A stretch of 61,193 nucleotides of DNA from Opitutus sp. GAS368 (GTDB lineage: Bacteria; Verrucomicrobiota; Verrucomicrobiia; Opitutales; Opitutaceae), in NCBI GenBank assembly GCA_945903465.1, contig CAMDOF010000025.1, forward strand, positions 1-61,193. Direction: 5' to 3'. Positions 37,263-47,693 of this stretch are shown one piece after another (positions within the stretch are counted from its first letter, which is position 1; each line of letters starts with the position of its first letter). The position numbers and the translations under genes were made by a program. The notes below the pieces were generated by a model. The model made no database searches and had not been told where the DNA came from. It was given only the letters and a program-made list of their open reading frames with translations.

Positions 37263-39959
37263 TTATCGCGAGCTCGCCCCGAGCACGTGAATGCTATTTT
37301 CCAGCGTTCCCTTGATCACGGAGCCATCCGCCCCCCTGACTTGGTAGCGAATCTCCATCTGCTGCACCGGTTCGATTTCGGGCAATAACAGGGTTAATTT
37401 CATGCGATCTTCCGCTAGCCGGACACCCGCGATTTCCAAACGCTTCACGTTCAGCCGCGCCGATCCATACTTCTCACTCCGCAGTAATGACCACGTCGTC
37501 ACGTTAAAATTTGCCACGTCAGCGACCGACTTGACTTCGAGCGGATCGGAAAAAACCAAATCGATACCAGCCTTGGTTGCGTGGAGATCCGTCACGACAT
37601 AGGCCGGTTGGCCGGTGGCTCGAATCCGGTACAAACCTCCGGGAACGTCTAATTTATTGGTGGCCCAAGCGGACATGCCAGTAAGATACAGGTGCCCGTT
37701 CTCTGGGTGAAAACGACCGCGCATCACGCCCGTCGGAAAATCAGGAATGGGCAGCGCCATAAGTCCGCCTTGCACCGTTCCACCGATGGATTCGTGCGGT
37801 ACAATTTCGATGCGCCCAGTGCCGTAGGAAAGATTGAGCAGTTTGCCGTTCAATGGTCCCCACGCGGCACTCTCGACCCAAAGCAATTCGGCTGGTGAAC
37901 GATCAAAATTCTTATCGATCCACGTGAGCGGCGGCTCCATCGCGGCATCGGAGCTATCCGCCGGGGCGCCGTAGCTCCACATATTGCCGAAGAAGCGAAC
38001 CGCCCCTGGCTTTACCCAGTTGATCCGGTTCATCGGGGTCCAGAAGCCCTCCTGGTCGGTCACGATAATGCTTCCGTCTGGATTGAGGCAGACGCCGTTG
38101 GCGGCCCTAAAGCCGTTGGCCAGAATTTCCGTCTTCGCACCGTCGGGGCTCACCTTAAGCACCGTGCCGTGGTGGGGCACAAGGGCCGTGCGCGCATGGC
38201 GTGCGCTCTTGGCGTAATAAAGATTCCCCGCGGCATCCGCCTGCAGGCCCATCGCAAATTCGTGAAAGTGATCAGTCACTTGATGGTCGCTGTTGAAGCA
38301 CTCGTAAAAATCCGCCTCGCCGTCACCGTTGAGATCACGCAGCCGCACGATCTGATCGCGGCAGCACACCAACACGGCGCCGTTGACAATTTTAATTCCC
38401 GCCGGCTGAAACAGGCCTGAGGCGATCCGCGTCCACTTGACCGCGACGCTGTCGCCGCGGATTCCGTCCACCCGCCAGACCTCGCCGTCCCACGTGCACA
38501 CGACCGCCGCGGCGGTGCCGGGAATAAAGTCAATACCGGTGGTGCGCATCCAGCTTTTCCATGGGTTTGCGACGAGCTGAGGCAGGGAAAAACTGTCCAC
38601 CGCGAAGGCGCCACGCGGCACCCCGCGGATGACGGGGGTCTCGAGCGCAGTCGGCCATTGGGCCGGTCCGCCTTGGGTGAAGGGCCGGAGATCGGCGGGT
38701 GCCCGCTGATTGATTTTTGCGGTGGCGCCGGCGGCGCCGTATACGATCGCAAGGTTCAGCGGGGTCGCCGCCGCCGGAATACGCACGACCTCGAAGCCGT
38801 CCTCCCTTTGCCTTTTTACCGCCGAACCGCCGAGGATGACGAACTCGGCGCCGCGGTTGGCGACGCGAAAAGCCAGGTCACGAGAAGACTTCCCGATGTT
38901 CAGCGTACGGGTGAAGACCATCGGTTCGACCGCCGCGAGATCGTGGCTTTCCAGAATCGCCGCATCTCCCACGCGATACGAAATAATCGTCCGCGCGCCA
39001 AATCGGTAGAGTCCGCGATATTGCCCCCAGGCGCGCGGCAACGGCCCGTAAGGACGCCCATCAAGCCCCCTGATTCGCGCGTCGACAAAATCCCCCGTCG
39101 CCGGATTCGCCCAGCCGGGAACGTCGGATGTTTCCACTTGGAGATTGCCGATCGTTCGCGGCCGCACCGCGTGCTGGCCGTCGAAATTGATGCCGCGCCA
39201 GTCGATAAAGCCCTCACCGGTCCAAGCCCCGGCTAAACGGAGCGTATCATGTTCGAACGCCAGCCAAGCACGTCCCCGGGCAACGCCCCCCTCACCGCCG
39301 TCGAGCCGGACCGCGATTGCCTTGTAGGCGAGGTTGGCATCAGCGGCGACATAGTCAGGTAAACTGCCCGCCGGCGGCTTCACCTGCCGCCGGTGCGGCG
39401 TCATGATTTCGAACGTGCCGATCAGGAAATCCCCGTAATTCATCTCCAGCCAAGGCTCACGTTTGATCGGAGCCGGACCGCTGCTCGAACCTTTGGGCAG
39501 ACCGTCCAAATAAGCGTCGTCGGTCTCAGTCCACTGCCCTTGGTTATGCTCCCGCAAAAAATTCTCCCGAATATAATAAATGACGTCGTACTTCTCCCGC
39601 GGGACCAACTGCACTTGGGGCGCCATCATCCGCCAGCCACGCGTCAGCGTTTGGTACATCGTATACGGGTCCTTGCCGTGCTGGAAAATGCCCTGACCGA
39701 AACTCAACGAGTTGGGCATGGAACCGGGAACGTGCAAATCGCCGTGGCAGCTTTGGCAAATCTGCTGGTAAATTACCCGGCCGCGGGCGAGCGCCCCCTT
39801 GCTCCAGCCGCGAATCAACCCGGCATGATCAAGCTCCCTCTCGTACGCCGGCAACGCCGCTTCCGCGAGCAACGGCTGCCCAGGCGGCAAGGCGGGTTCC
39901 GGCTGCGCAAACAACGCCGTGCCCGCCCCCAAGATGATTCCCATGCTCCATCGTCTCAT
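37263..39959 (-). CDS. cytochrome c / sorbosone-dehydrogenase-like beta-propeller protein
   Basis: This is an 898-residue exported protein. The ATG at 39959 opens a signal peptide (MRRWSMGIILGAGTALFA); earlier in-frame starts lack one. A class I cytochrome c domain occupies about 50-165, with haem site C68-Q-S-C-H72 and a possible Met ligand in TRGWRMMAPQ. The middle is beta-rich (about 200-470). The C-terminal part (about 480-800) is a six-bladed propeller of the soluble glucose/sorbosone dehydrogenase type (GIKIVNGAVLVCCRDQIVRL, LNPDGSIIVTDQEG, RGRFHPENGHLYLTGM). It could oxidise a sugar or alcohol and pass electrons to its own haem. It lies between two TonB receptors on the same strand. 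Confidence 0.82.
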   Translation of the reverse strand: MRRWSMGIILGAGTALFAQPEPALPPGQPLLAEAALPAYERELDHAGLIRGWSKGALARGRVIYQQICQSCHGDLHVPGSMPNSLSFGQGIFQHGKDPYTMYQTLTRGWRMMAPQVQLVPREKYDVIYYIRENFLREHNQGQWTETDDAYLDGLPKGSSSGPAPIKREPWLEMNYGDFLIGTFEIMTPHRRQVKPPAGSLPDYVAADANLAYKAIAVRLDGGEGGVARGRAWLAFEHDTLRLAGAWTGEGFIDWRGINFDGQHAVRPRTIGNLQVETSDVPGWANPATGDFVDARIRGLDGRPYGPLPRAWGQYRGLYRFGARTIISYRVGDAAILESHDLAAVEPMVFTRTLNIGKSSRDLAFRVANRGAEFVILGGSAVKRQREDGFEVVRIPAAATPLNLAIVYGAAGATAKINQRAPADLRPFTQGGPAQWPTALETPVIRGVPRGAFAVDSFSLPQLVANPWKSWMRTTGIDFIPGTAAAVVCTWDGEVWRVDGIRGDSVAVKWTRIASGLFQPAGIKIVNGAVLVCCRDQIVRLRDLNGDGEADFYECFNSDHQVTDHFHEFAMGLQADAAGNLYYAKSARHARTALVPHHGTVLKVSPDGAKTEILANGFRAANGVCLNPDGSIIVTDQEGFWTPMNRINWVKPGAVRFFGNMWSYGAPADSSDAAMEPPLTWIDKNFDRSPAELLWVESAAWGPLNGKLLNLSYGTGRIEIVPHESIGGTVQGGLMALPIPDFPTGVMRGRFHPENGHLYLTGMSAWATNKLDVPGGLYRIRATGQPAYVVTDLHATKAGIDLVFSDPLEVKSVADVANFNVTTWSLLRSEKYGSARLNVKRLEIAGVRLAEDRMKLTLLLPEIEPVQQMEIRYQVRGADGSVIKGTLENSIHVLGASSR

Positions 39960-40303
39960 GATTTTTATTGGATTAACCCCGATGAAGAGGGCGGCCTCTT
40001 TCGTTTGCAAACGATGAAAATCGCGCATCCACCGTTGGTTTCTTCGCCCGGGACCAAACCCGCCCGCAGATGATTTGTACATGGATCTATTTTTCAACGA
40101 CACTTCCTAAAACCGAGGCCACCGCTGGTGCCCGGTTGAGTTTCCCGCCTGAAGAGCGGCGATCCGAGCAATCAATCGCTAAAAAAATCGGACTCGCCCT
40201 CGCTGCTGCCAAACCGAGTGCTTGCCGGCATCGGCCTGGGAGATGCGCCGGCGCAAGTCCGGGGATTTCGCTTGGTCGCCGTGTTCGGAATACCGTTGAA
40301 AAA
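39960..40303. other. intergenic gap with no recognised feature
   Basis: These are 344 bases between a receptor stop and the start of the cytochrome/propeller gene. In-frame starts upstream of 39959 would extend that protein by up to 48 residues, but the added residues show no signal or homology. I see no hairpin or repeat. Confidence 0.4.
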
Positions 40304-43300
40304 TCAGAGACTGAAGGTGGCCGTGAGGATAAACAGACGCGGATCGATAATGCGGTAAGCGATGATCCGGCCGTCGGCTTCGACGGCGACGGGCTGCAGG
40401 CGGCCGCCTTCCCTGACGTTGCGCGCATTGAGTTGCAGCGTCATTCCGACTTTGTCTGAAAATAAACGGGTCCGGAAGGTGACAAACGCGTCGAAGTAAG
40501 AGCGCGATTTGTCCCAGACCGGCTTGCGTGCATCGAGCGTCGTGATGATCGCAGGCGCCTGCTGGGTGCCGAGGAAGCCGATCGCCGCCTTGTCTTCCCA
40601 GCGTGCCGATCCGCCCACCGTGAACCGCTTGAGCAGGCGGTGATCGGTGAGGCCGGCCAAGCGGTAGCTCGTCAGGAAGTTCGCCCGATACTGGCGCACC
40701 TGCGGACGACTCTTCCCCTGCATGGCCTGGGCAATTTGCAACGGGTTGAGCACATTCGAAGTGAAATAGCTCTGGGCCGAGCCGCCACCGTAATCCTGCG
40801 AGAACCACGGGCGGTTGTTGCGCGGATCAATAATCTTCGTCCACACCGCTAGGCGCTCGTCGATCCACTGCGTGACCACGCCAGAAAGCCCGGCGTTGAT
40901 CGACTCCTGCTGGGTGCAGTTCGCCTTCATCGTCCAGAAACTGTTTGGATTGTAGTTCAACTCGAGCTCCGTGCCGCGAGCGGTGACGTCATCCACCGCC
41001 CAAGGCCGGTCCGGCGGATTTGAGATCAACGCCAGAGGCAAGCCCATGGTCGTGGCCACCTGTTGGTTGAGTTGCTCCGGCGACAGCGTTTGACCCTGCG
41101 CCTGCGCGGTCTCGGTAATCCAAGCAATCGCCTGGCGCTGCAAATTGTAGAGGGACCCGGTGGCACCCATGTAGTCGAGGCGGCGGACGCGTTGCGCGAT
41201 GTTCGAACTGTCGCCATTGCGGGAATTAATTTGCACCGTTTTGTAACGATTGACCCGTACCACGAGCTTGTTCTCGAGCAGATTAAAGCTGACCCCGTAA
41301 TCCTGGCCCGACCCGGTCGGATCCGGCAAAACATGGCGGTAAAGGTCGAAGCCCACCGAGGAGGGTACAAAGCTCGCCGATTTGTTTACGGTGAGATTGA
41401 GCCAGCGGAGTGGTTTTAATACGGCGCCCGCCGTCGTCGTCTTGCCCTTGCCGACCGTCCAGTCACCCGGCGCCCAAGCGTTAAACGAGGCCTCATCCAT
41501 CGTGATGGGATCAAGGAAACGCGGATTTGCGCCCAAGCGGTTGTAGCTTCGGTCCTCGCGCAAGCCGAGCGTCGTCACGAGGCGATCCTTCAGCAAAAAG
41601 CTCTGCACAATGGCGCCCTCGCTCTTGAGGATGGTCCGATTGTTATTGAGCCCGCCGGTGCCGTTGCCACTCGCGCTGGAAATCGCGGTGCCGATCTGGA
41701 TCGACTCGTTCACAAACTGCCCGGTTACGGCGTTGCCCCAGCGCAGCGGATAAGTGCCGGGATTGTAGGCCGTCGAGCCATAATCGATGTCGTGGCCGAC
41801 GCCGTCGCCGATATAAAACCGGGGGTAGACGCCGTAAGTACCCGAGTCGCCGCGGTTGCTCGTGTTGTCACTCCAAGCGTGGTTGCTCACGATGGCATCG
41901 CGGAAGGTGTATTGTCGCGACTCGACGTTCTTGTATTCGCCGTACGCGGCGACTTGTTGCAGGCCGAGCCAACGCAACAGGTTCTTCTCCTGGCGCAGAT
42001 CGAGGCGATACGCGAGTTGCGCGCGATAGGTGTCCCGATCGAGAGGCTGCTGGTTATTTTGGGGTTGGCTTAATTGAACAAAGGGCCGCCGAAAATAAGG
42101 ATTGGGGGTGCCGTCAAGCAGGCGCTCGTTCACGTCAATTGTGACGGTGGACGCAAAGCCCTGCCCAGGCGACAGGGATCCCAGTAAATTGCGCGTGAAT
42201 CGATCGGCGTTTTCCCGGAAGCAACCCAGCTGCAGATCGAGGGTCTGCCGCGGAGTCTGGAGCAGCGATTGGTCCAAAATGAGTGACAAGGTCTGCGTCT
42301 TGTCATCGAAGCGATTCATGGCAGCGACGTTGATCGACGACCAATCATAGATCGCCCGGTTGGCGAGGACGGGATATTTCTGAAACAGAGGTTGCGTCGC
42401 TAGGTATCCCGAGGGATCCACCACCGGGGTCACCAACCGCACGTTCTGATTCTGCGTGAGCGGAGTATTGCCCGGACTGCCGCGCACCTGTCCGAGGTAA
42501 CTCAGGCCCGCCCGATCAATATACCCCAGAATGGTCCCAATCTGCCCGGTGAAATAGGAAGGAATGCTCGAGCCCGTAAAGGTTGCGACCACCGCGCCGT
42601 TGATCTTCGCACTGCTGGTGAGCGGATCCCACGTCGGCGCGCCAACGCTCAGCCAACCGCTGATGCCGTCGCGGGGCGCCAGCGAATTAGGCCGGTTGCC
42701 GTGCGCCCGGTAGTACGCGTAGGCAGCGGACAGCGTGGTCTTTTTGAACGGCCGGAATTTAACCATACCGTTGAGTCGGTTGGTGGCAAAGCCCGAAGGC
42801 TTTAGCGCGAAGCCGTCGTGCTGACGGACTGCGCTCACCCGCATCGCCAGCACGTCAGATTTCAGCACGCGATTGAAGTCCAGGCTCGTCCGCCAGCCAT
42901 CGCGCGTATCCGCACGGGCTACGACCGTGCTGGCAGGCTTGCGCAAATTGGCGGACGCCGGTACGGAGTTGACAGTACCCGCCGGGCTGCCCACGCCGAA
43001 AATACTCGAGTTGGGCCCGCGACTAATCTCAACCGCGTCAATGTTGCTCGGATCGATCGGCGTGCGCCCGCTGGTCTCGAAATTACCAAACGTCGTATTC
43101 GCCGCGCTCACGCCGCGGATGCGGTTGGCGCCTTGGGGGTTCGACTGCACATTATCTATCGCCATGCCACTGCTGTTGAACGTAAAGTCCGTGAAATTGC
43201 CGGTGCCCTCGGTGTTGGCCTCGTAGTTGAAGATATCGTTTATATCGAGTAGGCCCAGGTCGTCCATCTGCTGCTTCGTCACCACCGAAATAGCTGCACC

Positions 43301-43510
43301 TAAGTCCTCCAGCTTCGAATTAAGGCGCGTGCCCGACATCGTGTTGGTGGCCTGATAGCCTTTGGTTGCACCCACCACCTCGAAAGGCGATAGTTGCACG
43401 ACTTCGTCCGGCTTTTCGCCCGCCTGAGGCGACGGCGCGGTTTGCGCCCTGAGCGCGGGTATAAGAGCTAAGCACGCACTGAGGAAGGCCGGGGTAATTT
43501 TCATAACCAT
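40304..43510 (-). CDS. TonB-dependent outer-membrane receptor
   Basis: This is a 1068-residue protein. The signal peptide is MVMKITPAFLSACLALIPA with a cut near LRA; the ATG at 43504 is an equally good start. EVVQLSPFEVV, GYQATNTMSGTRLNSKLED and the plug (AAISVVTKQQMDDLGLLDIN, SNIDAVEISRGPNSSIFGVG) follow. The barrel ends YRIIDPRLFILTATFSL. There is no STN domain, so it is probably not a FecR signaller. It is the first gene of the minus-strand series running to the M1 peptidase. The plug region resembles the STN receptor at 5047-8760 more than the other two (both have NFETSGRTPID). Confidence 0.93.
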   Translation of the reverse strand: MVMKITPAFLSACLALIPALRAQTAPSPQAGEKPDEVVQLSPFEVVGATKGYQATNTMSGTRLNSKLEDLGAAISVVTKQQMDDLGLLDINDIFNYEANTEGTGNFTDFTFNSSGMAIDNVQSNPQGANRIRGVSAANTTFGNFETSGRTPIDPSNIDAVEISRGPNSSIFGVGSPAGTVNSVPASANLRKPASTVVARADTRDGWRTSLDFNRVLKSDVLAMRVSAVRQHDGFALKPSGFATNRLNGMVKFRPFKKTTLSAAYAYYRAHGNRPNSLAPRDGISGWLSVGAPTWDPLTSSAKINGAVVATFTGSSIPSYFTGQIGTILGYIDRAGLSYLGQVRGSPGNTPLTQNQNVRLVTPVVDPSGYLATQPLFQKYPVLANRAIYDWSSINVAAMNRFDDKTQTLSLILDQSLLQTPRQTLDLQLGCFRENADRFTRNLLGSLSPGQGFASTVTIDVNERLLDGTPNPYFRRPFVQLSQPQNNQQPLDRDTYRAQLAYRLDLRQEKNLLRWLGLQQVAAYGEYKNVESRQYTFRDAIVSNHAWSDNTSNRGDSGTYGVYPRFYIGDGVGHDIDYGSTAYNPGTYPLRWGNAVTGQFVNESIQIGTAISSASGNGTGGLNNNRTILKSEGAIVQSFLLKDRLVTTLGLREDRSYNRLGANPRFLDPITMDEASFNAWAPGDWTVGKGKTTTAGAVLKPLRWLNLTVNKSASFVPSSVGFDLYRHVLPDPTGSGQDYGVSFNLLENKLVVRVNRYKTVQINSRNGDSSNIAQRVRRLDYMGATGSLYNLQRQAIAWITETAQAQGQTLSPEQLNQQVATTMGLPLALISNPPDRPWAVDDVTARGTELELNYNPNSFWTMKANCTQQESINAGLSGVVTQWIDERLAVWTKIIDPRNNRPWFSQDYGGGSAQSYFTSNVLNPLQIAQAMQGKSRPQVRQYRANFLTSYRLAGLTDHRLLKRFTVGGSARWEDKAAIGFLGTQQAPAIITTLDARKPVWDKSRSYFDAFVTFRTRLFSDKVGMTLQLNARNVREGGRLQPVAVEADGRIIAYRIIDPRLFILTATFSL

Positions 43511-44019
43511 GGAGGGGATGGAGTGGAGATTTCAGGAAGTGAGGAAGCCCGGCCCACAAGAAAGGTTCGTACCCAAACGGAGATTCCGAAACGGCCGGAC
43601 AATGGGTAATCAAAAGTGGTCCCCCTACCCTTTACTTGGCGATGCGAATCTCAGGTATCGACCCGCCAAAGAGCGCGAAAGATCTTTTTAACGAAATGAT
43701 CCCTGCCTTCTAAAGAGAGGTATCAGGGCAGGCCGGAACGGATCACTCTCACGTGACTAAAAGAGAAATCACCAGCCCGCGCGGGCCCTCGAATGGAAGG
43801 CGAACCGTCGTGAGTCGGATGTCTTCAGGTCGGATCACAGCGGCGGCCTGAATTACACCGGCAGGTTCGGCCCTATCTCCCGCCACGGGCCGCGGCGGGA
43901 ACAAAAAGGCGGGCTACCTGCAGGCCGCCACAGCCCGCGGTGTCACTTTCTTCAGAAACCGATTCACACCTAACTCACCATTTGCCGTCCGCGCCCTTTA
44001 AAATCATCTCTAAAAAGTT

Positions 44020-44539
44020 CGTAACTGCTCAGGGTGGAAAAAGCTGACGGTGAACGCGCAAGTTACGCGAACAAAACCGAATTTTATGCTGAACTCGGAG
44101 TGCGGAGGGAGGGTAGCCTTCGTCCCTGAAGGAAAGCAGGGTGATTCAAGACCGGGAGTTGGGTCGGTGGGACCTCGCGTTGATCCGGACTTTGCCGACC
44201 GAGCATAGCGAGTGGGGCCGGACGCGGCTGTCGGCGAAAGCGGTCCGCACAGTCCCCTGTGCGGAAGGGGCGTCTCCTGACTCAGACCCGCACTTCGCCA
44301 CCATCTCCCTCACGCCCACGACCGAGGCGTGCGGAAGGGGCGTCTCCTGACTCAGAGCCGCACTTCGCCCCTACCTTGCGACGCCTCGCGGGGATCGAGT
44401 GCGGAAGGCCTGCGTATGCTGACTCGGACCCGCACAGGGGACTGTGCGGACCACTATGTCGGACCCCCATGTAAACTTTAGTCACCGCGCCAGAGGTGAT
44501 CGGTGCTCGTGATGCCGGGAATCGACCTGAGCAGTTACG
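44020..44539. mobile_element. candidate MITE or IS remnant with 14-bp terminal inverted repeats
   Basis: The left end CGTAACTGCTCAGG (44020-44033) is exactly inverted at the right end as CCTGAGCAGTTACG (44526-44539). The outer GTAAC is reminiscent of IS66-family ends, which begin GTAA. There is no transposase in the 520 bases and the flanks do not show an obvious 8-bp target duplication. Inside lies a second inverted-repeat structure with three 70-bp units. Confidence 0.5.
44242..44452. repeat. three 70-bp tandem units closed by 23-bp inverted repeats
   Basis: GTGCGGAAGG starts three units, at 44259, 44329 and 44399. The first two share about 40 bases (to CCGCACTTCGCC); the third is diverged. 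Each unit contains GTGCGG and CCGCAC and can fold on itself. The ends, 44242-44264 and 44430-44452, are exact inverted repeats of 23 bases (GGTCCGCACAGTCCCC... and its complement). Confidence 0.85.
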
Positions 44540-44864
44540 CGATTTTTTTCATTTCGCAGCGCCGACCGACCGCGACGGCCTTTCGATCCCGACGGAGCGC
44601 CCCCGGCGACCGCGCCCGCCGATACGGAAGCAAGCGGCGCCCGTCGTCGGAACGGAGTCGAGCTCAGGCGAACCCGGCCCGACCTCCCCACCGAACCGCG
44701 GGTCGCCCCTGGCGCGTTACCGCGAGCCGTTTGCGCTACGCGGAAACGGCGTCCGGTGCGCATCGCGCCTTCTTGACTGTCAAATGAAATGCTCGAGGTT
44801 TTTTCGCGGACTTGCGCCCCGAAATCCCTTTGATCACGCGGTCGCTGTAACCCTCCGCATCTCC

Positions 44865-47693
44865 ATGCTTCACCCCTTCGCCCGCTCGCTGCACCGCCTC
44901 TCGCTCCGCGCTCTCGGCGGCGCCTCGCTGATGGGGATCGTGAGCGCGAGTGCCCCCGCCGCAGCCGTGGAGGTGGCGTTAAACTGGCTCGGGCAGACGC
45001 CCATCCCGAGCGCCACTGGTGTTAGCTGGGGCGTGCCGTGGTCGCAGGGCGCCGTGCCCAAGGCGCAGCGTTTTGCCCTCACTGCCACGGACGGTCACAC
45101 CTTACCTCTCCAAACTTGGCCTCTCGCGTACTGGCCCGATGGCTCGTTGAAATGGAGCGGGTTTGCGACGGTGGTGGCGCCGGCCGCGGGCCTGGGCTGG
45201 AAACTCACGGCCGTCGATTCACCTCCCGCGCCGCCGGTCACTTTGCGCGTCCGGAAAAGCGATACTGGCGTCGAAGTGGACACCGGAAAACTGCGGGCAC
45301 GGGTCACCGCGTGGGGTCCTCACCTGATCGATTACCTCACGGTCGACGGCCGTGAAGTAGCGCGGGCCGGGCGGCTGGTCTGCATTGTGCAACATGGGCC
45401 CAACCGCCACGCGGAGGACGCCCCCGTGCGCGAAAAATTCGCTGGTAAAATTACCGCTGTCACCGTCGAGCAGACTGGGCCCGTTCGGGCCGTCTTGAAA
45501 GTGGAGGGCGTGCACAAGTCACTCGCGGGCTCGCGGGAATGGCTACCGTTTGTCGTGCGTCTTTATTTTTATGCCGGGCAGGAAAACGTCCGCGTGGTGC
45601 ATACGATCATCTACGATGGCGACGACCAGCAGGATTTTATTCGGGGCCTCGGTCTGGAGTTTAACGTGCCGCTTCGCGAAGAGCTCCACAACCGTCACGT
45701 TCGTTTCTCCGGGGAAAACGATGGGCTTTGGGCGGAGCCGATCCAGCCCATGGTCGGCCGCGGCGGGCGGAGCGTCTCGCTCCCCGATGGACGTGGTAAT
45801 GCCTATCCGGATCAACTCGCAGGCAAGCGTGTGCCGAACAAGGCGGAGTACTCCGCGCAAGGCCAGGGGCTGCTCGCCGACTGGGCGGTTTGGGATGCTT
45901 TCAAACTGAGCCAGCCCAATGCCGATGGCTTCTCGATTGTGAAACGCACCAACCCCCAGAGCGCGTGGATTCCGTGCGGCGCGGGCCAACGCGCGTCAGG
46001 CCTCGTGTTCATTGGCGATGCCAGTGGCGGACTCGGGGTCAGCGTAAAAAATTTCTGGCAAGCCCACCCGACCTCGCTCGAAGTCGACCACGCCACCAGC
46101 GGCGAGGCCACCTTGCGCATCTGGCTGTGGTCGCCCGAAGCCGACGCGATGGACATGCGTCACTACGACACGCGCGCCCACGGGCTGGACGCCGTGTATG
46201 AGGATGTGCAACCCGGTCTAAGCACACCGCTCGGCGTCGCGCGCACCAGTGAGCTGACCCTCTTTCCGCGGGCGAGCGTCCCCTCCCGTGAGGAAACGGT
46301 GAAACTCGCTCAACTCGGCGCCCAGTTACCGTTACTCGTCGCGACACCTGCGTACCTGCACAGCGTGCGCGCCCTCGGCATCTGGAGCCTGCCCGACAAA
46401 TCCACGCCCTTCAAACGCGCCGTTGAGGATCAACTCGAGAGCACGCTCGCCTTTTACCAAAAGCAGGTCGAACAACAACGCTGGTACGGGTTCTGGGATT
46501 TCGGCGACTTCATGCACTCGTACGATCGCGAGCGCCACGTCTGGAACTACGACCTCGGCGGCATGGCGTGGGACAACACCGAACTGGGTACCGACATGTG
46601 GCTTTGGCAAAGTTTTCTCCGCACCGGCCGCGCGGATCTCTTCCGTCTCGCCGAGGCGATGACCCGTCATACCAGTGAGGTGGACTGTTATCATCTCGGA
46701 ACGTTGGCCGGTCTCGGCTCGCGCCACAATGTTCGCCACTGGGGCTGCGGCGCCAAGGAGGCACGCATCAGCATGGCCGGCCTCAAACGCTACTATTATT
46801 ATCTCACCACCGATGAACGCACCGGCGATTTGATGAGGGAGGTCGTCAACTCCGACTTCACCGCGCTCACCCTCGACCCCATGCGTCTCGCTCAACCGAT
46901 CACCGAGGCTGAAAAAAAATATCCCGCCCGCATCCGCGTCGGCCCAGATTGGCTGGCCTTCGTCAGCAACTGGATGACCGAGTGGGAGCGCACCGGCGAC
47001 CTGCGGTGGCGAGATAAGATCGTCGCCGGCATCGATGCGCTCGTCGCGATGCCGTACTGGCTCAAATCCGGAAAAAATCTGGTTTACGGCTATGATCCGA
47101 AAACGGGGAAACTGTTTCTCGTCTCAAACGAGGTGGGCTCCTACAATCTCGCGACGATTCAAGGCGGGGCCCAGGTGATTTTTGAGCTGAATGAATTCCT
47201 CGGGCACCCCGGCTGGGATAAAATGTGGCTGCAGTACTGTCGCCTTGGCAGTGCCCCCGCCGAGGTCCTGCGGCGCGACCAGGCGAACGGCCTCGAGGGG
47301 GCCGACGGAAAATATCTCGGCGAGCAAGGTGCCAGCAGTCAGGGCACCCCGCGACTGGCCGCCTACGCGTATTGGAAAACCAAGAACACCGCTTTCGCCC
47401 AGCCCGCCATCGCCTCGCTCCTGCGCTTCGGCGGCGGCCCCCTCGTCACGACCCGCGTCGACGGCGCGCTCGCCTTGAATCCGATCGACGAATCCGCGCG
47501 TACCAGCACCAATGGCGCCGCGCAGTCGGGTCTAAGTGCAATTGAGATTCTGGAACTGTGCGCCGACCAACTACCGACGGAGGTACCCCCGCCCGCGGCT
47601 TTCCCGTCGGGTCGTGGCGGCCGCGGCGGGCGAGGATCGGGTACGGGCGCACTGCCGCCCGCTTCCCCATCGGGCCCAGCCGCGCCACGTTAG
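44865..47693 (+). CDS. PcRGLX/YetA-like exported protein (rhamnogalacturonan-lyase type)
   Basis: This is a 942-residue protein. The ATG at 44865 opens a signal peptide (LSLRALGGASLMGIVSASAPAAA). The N-terminal part (about 36-420; VALNWLGQTPIPSATGVSWGVPWSQG, PLAYWPDGSLKWSGF) is the RIFT-like barrel of the PcRGLX/YetA group, which includes a fungal exo-rhamnogalacturonan lyase. A helical toroid-like region follows (about 480-880; YGFWDFGDFMHSYDRERHVWNYD, WDNTELGTDMWLW, HNVRHWGCGAKEARIS). The last 40 residues are a Pro/Gly/Arg-rich tail (FPSGRGGRGGRGSGTG), unusual for the family. The receptor downstream on the same strand suggests a pectin-type glycan target. Confidence 0.82.
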   Translation: MLHPFARSLHRLSLRALGGASLMGIVSASAPAAAVEVALNWLGQTPIPSATGVSWGVPWSQGAVPKAQRFALTATDGHTLPLQTWPLAYWPDGSLKWSGFATVVAPAAGLGWKLTAVDSPPAPPVTLRVRKSDTGVEVDTGKLRARVTAWGPHLIDYLTVDGREVARAGRLVCIVQHGPNRHAEDAPVREKFAGKITAVTVEQTGPVRAVLKVEGVHKSLAGSREWLPFVVRLYFYAGQENVRVVHTIIYDGDDQQDFIRGLGLEFNVPLREELHNRHVRFSGENDGLWAEPIQPMVGRGGRSVSLPDGRGNAYPDQLAGKRVPNKAEYSAQGQGLLADWAVWDAFKLSQPNADGFSIVKRTNPQSAWIPCGAGQRASGLVFIGDASGGLGVSVKNFWQAHPTSLEVDHATSGEATLRIWLWSPEADAMDMRHYDTRAHGLDAVYEDVQPGLSTPLGVARTSELTLFPRASVPSREETVKLAQLGAQLPLLVATPAYLHSVRALGIWSLPDKSTPFKRAVEDQLESTLAFYQKQVEQQRWYGFWDFGDFMHSYDRERHVWNYDLGGMAWDNTELGTDMWLWQSFLRTGRADLFRLAEAMTRHTSEVDCYHLGTLAGLGSRHNVRHWGCGAKEARISMAGLKRYYYYLTTDERTGDLMREVVNSDFTALTLDPMRLAQPITEAEKKYPARIRVGPDWLAFVSNWMTEWERTGDLRWRDKIVAGIDALVAMPYWLKSGKNLVYGYDPKTGKLFLVSNEVGSYNLATIQGGAQVIFELNEFLGHPGWDKMWLQYCRLGSAPAEVLRRDQANGLEGADGKYLGEQGASSQGTPRLAAYAYWKTKNTAFAQPAIASLLRFGGGPLVTTRVDGALALNPIDESARTSTNGAAQSGLSAIEILELCADQLPTEVPPPAAFPSGRGGRGGRGSGTGALPPASPSGPAAPR

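Larger units (their letters stand above)
43511..44864. other. 1.35-kb gap holding a repeat-rich element
   Basis: No gene with recognisable homology is present. The right two-thirds is the inverted-repeat-bounded element described at 44020-44539. The left part (43511-44019) is the divergent upstream region of the receptor gene and shows nothing definite. Short open frames in the 70-bp repeats are artefacts of repetition. Confidence 0.5.

Noticed and set aside
44259..44474. Short frames repeating EGASPDS and a possible CRISPR-like array
   Set aside because: The repetition comes from three 70-bp DNA units without unique equal-length spacers and there are no cas genes; the peptides are by-products.
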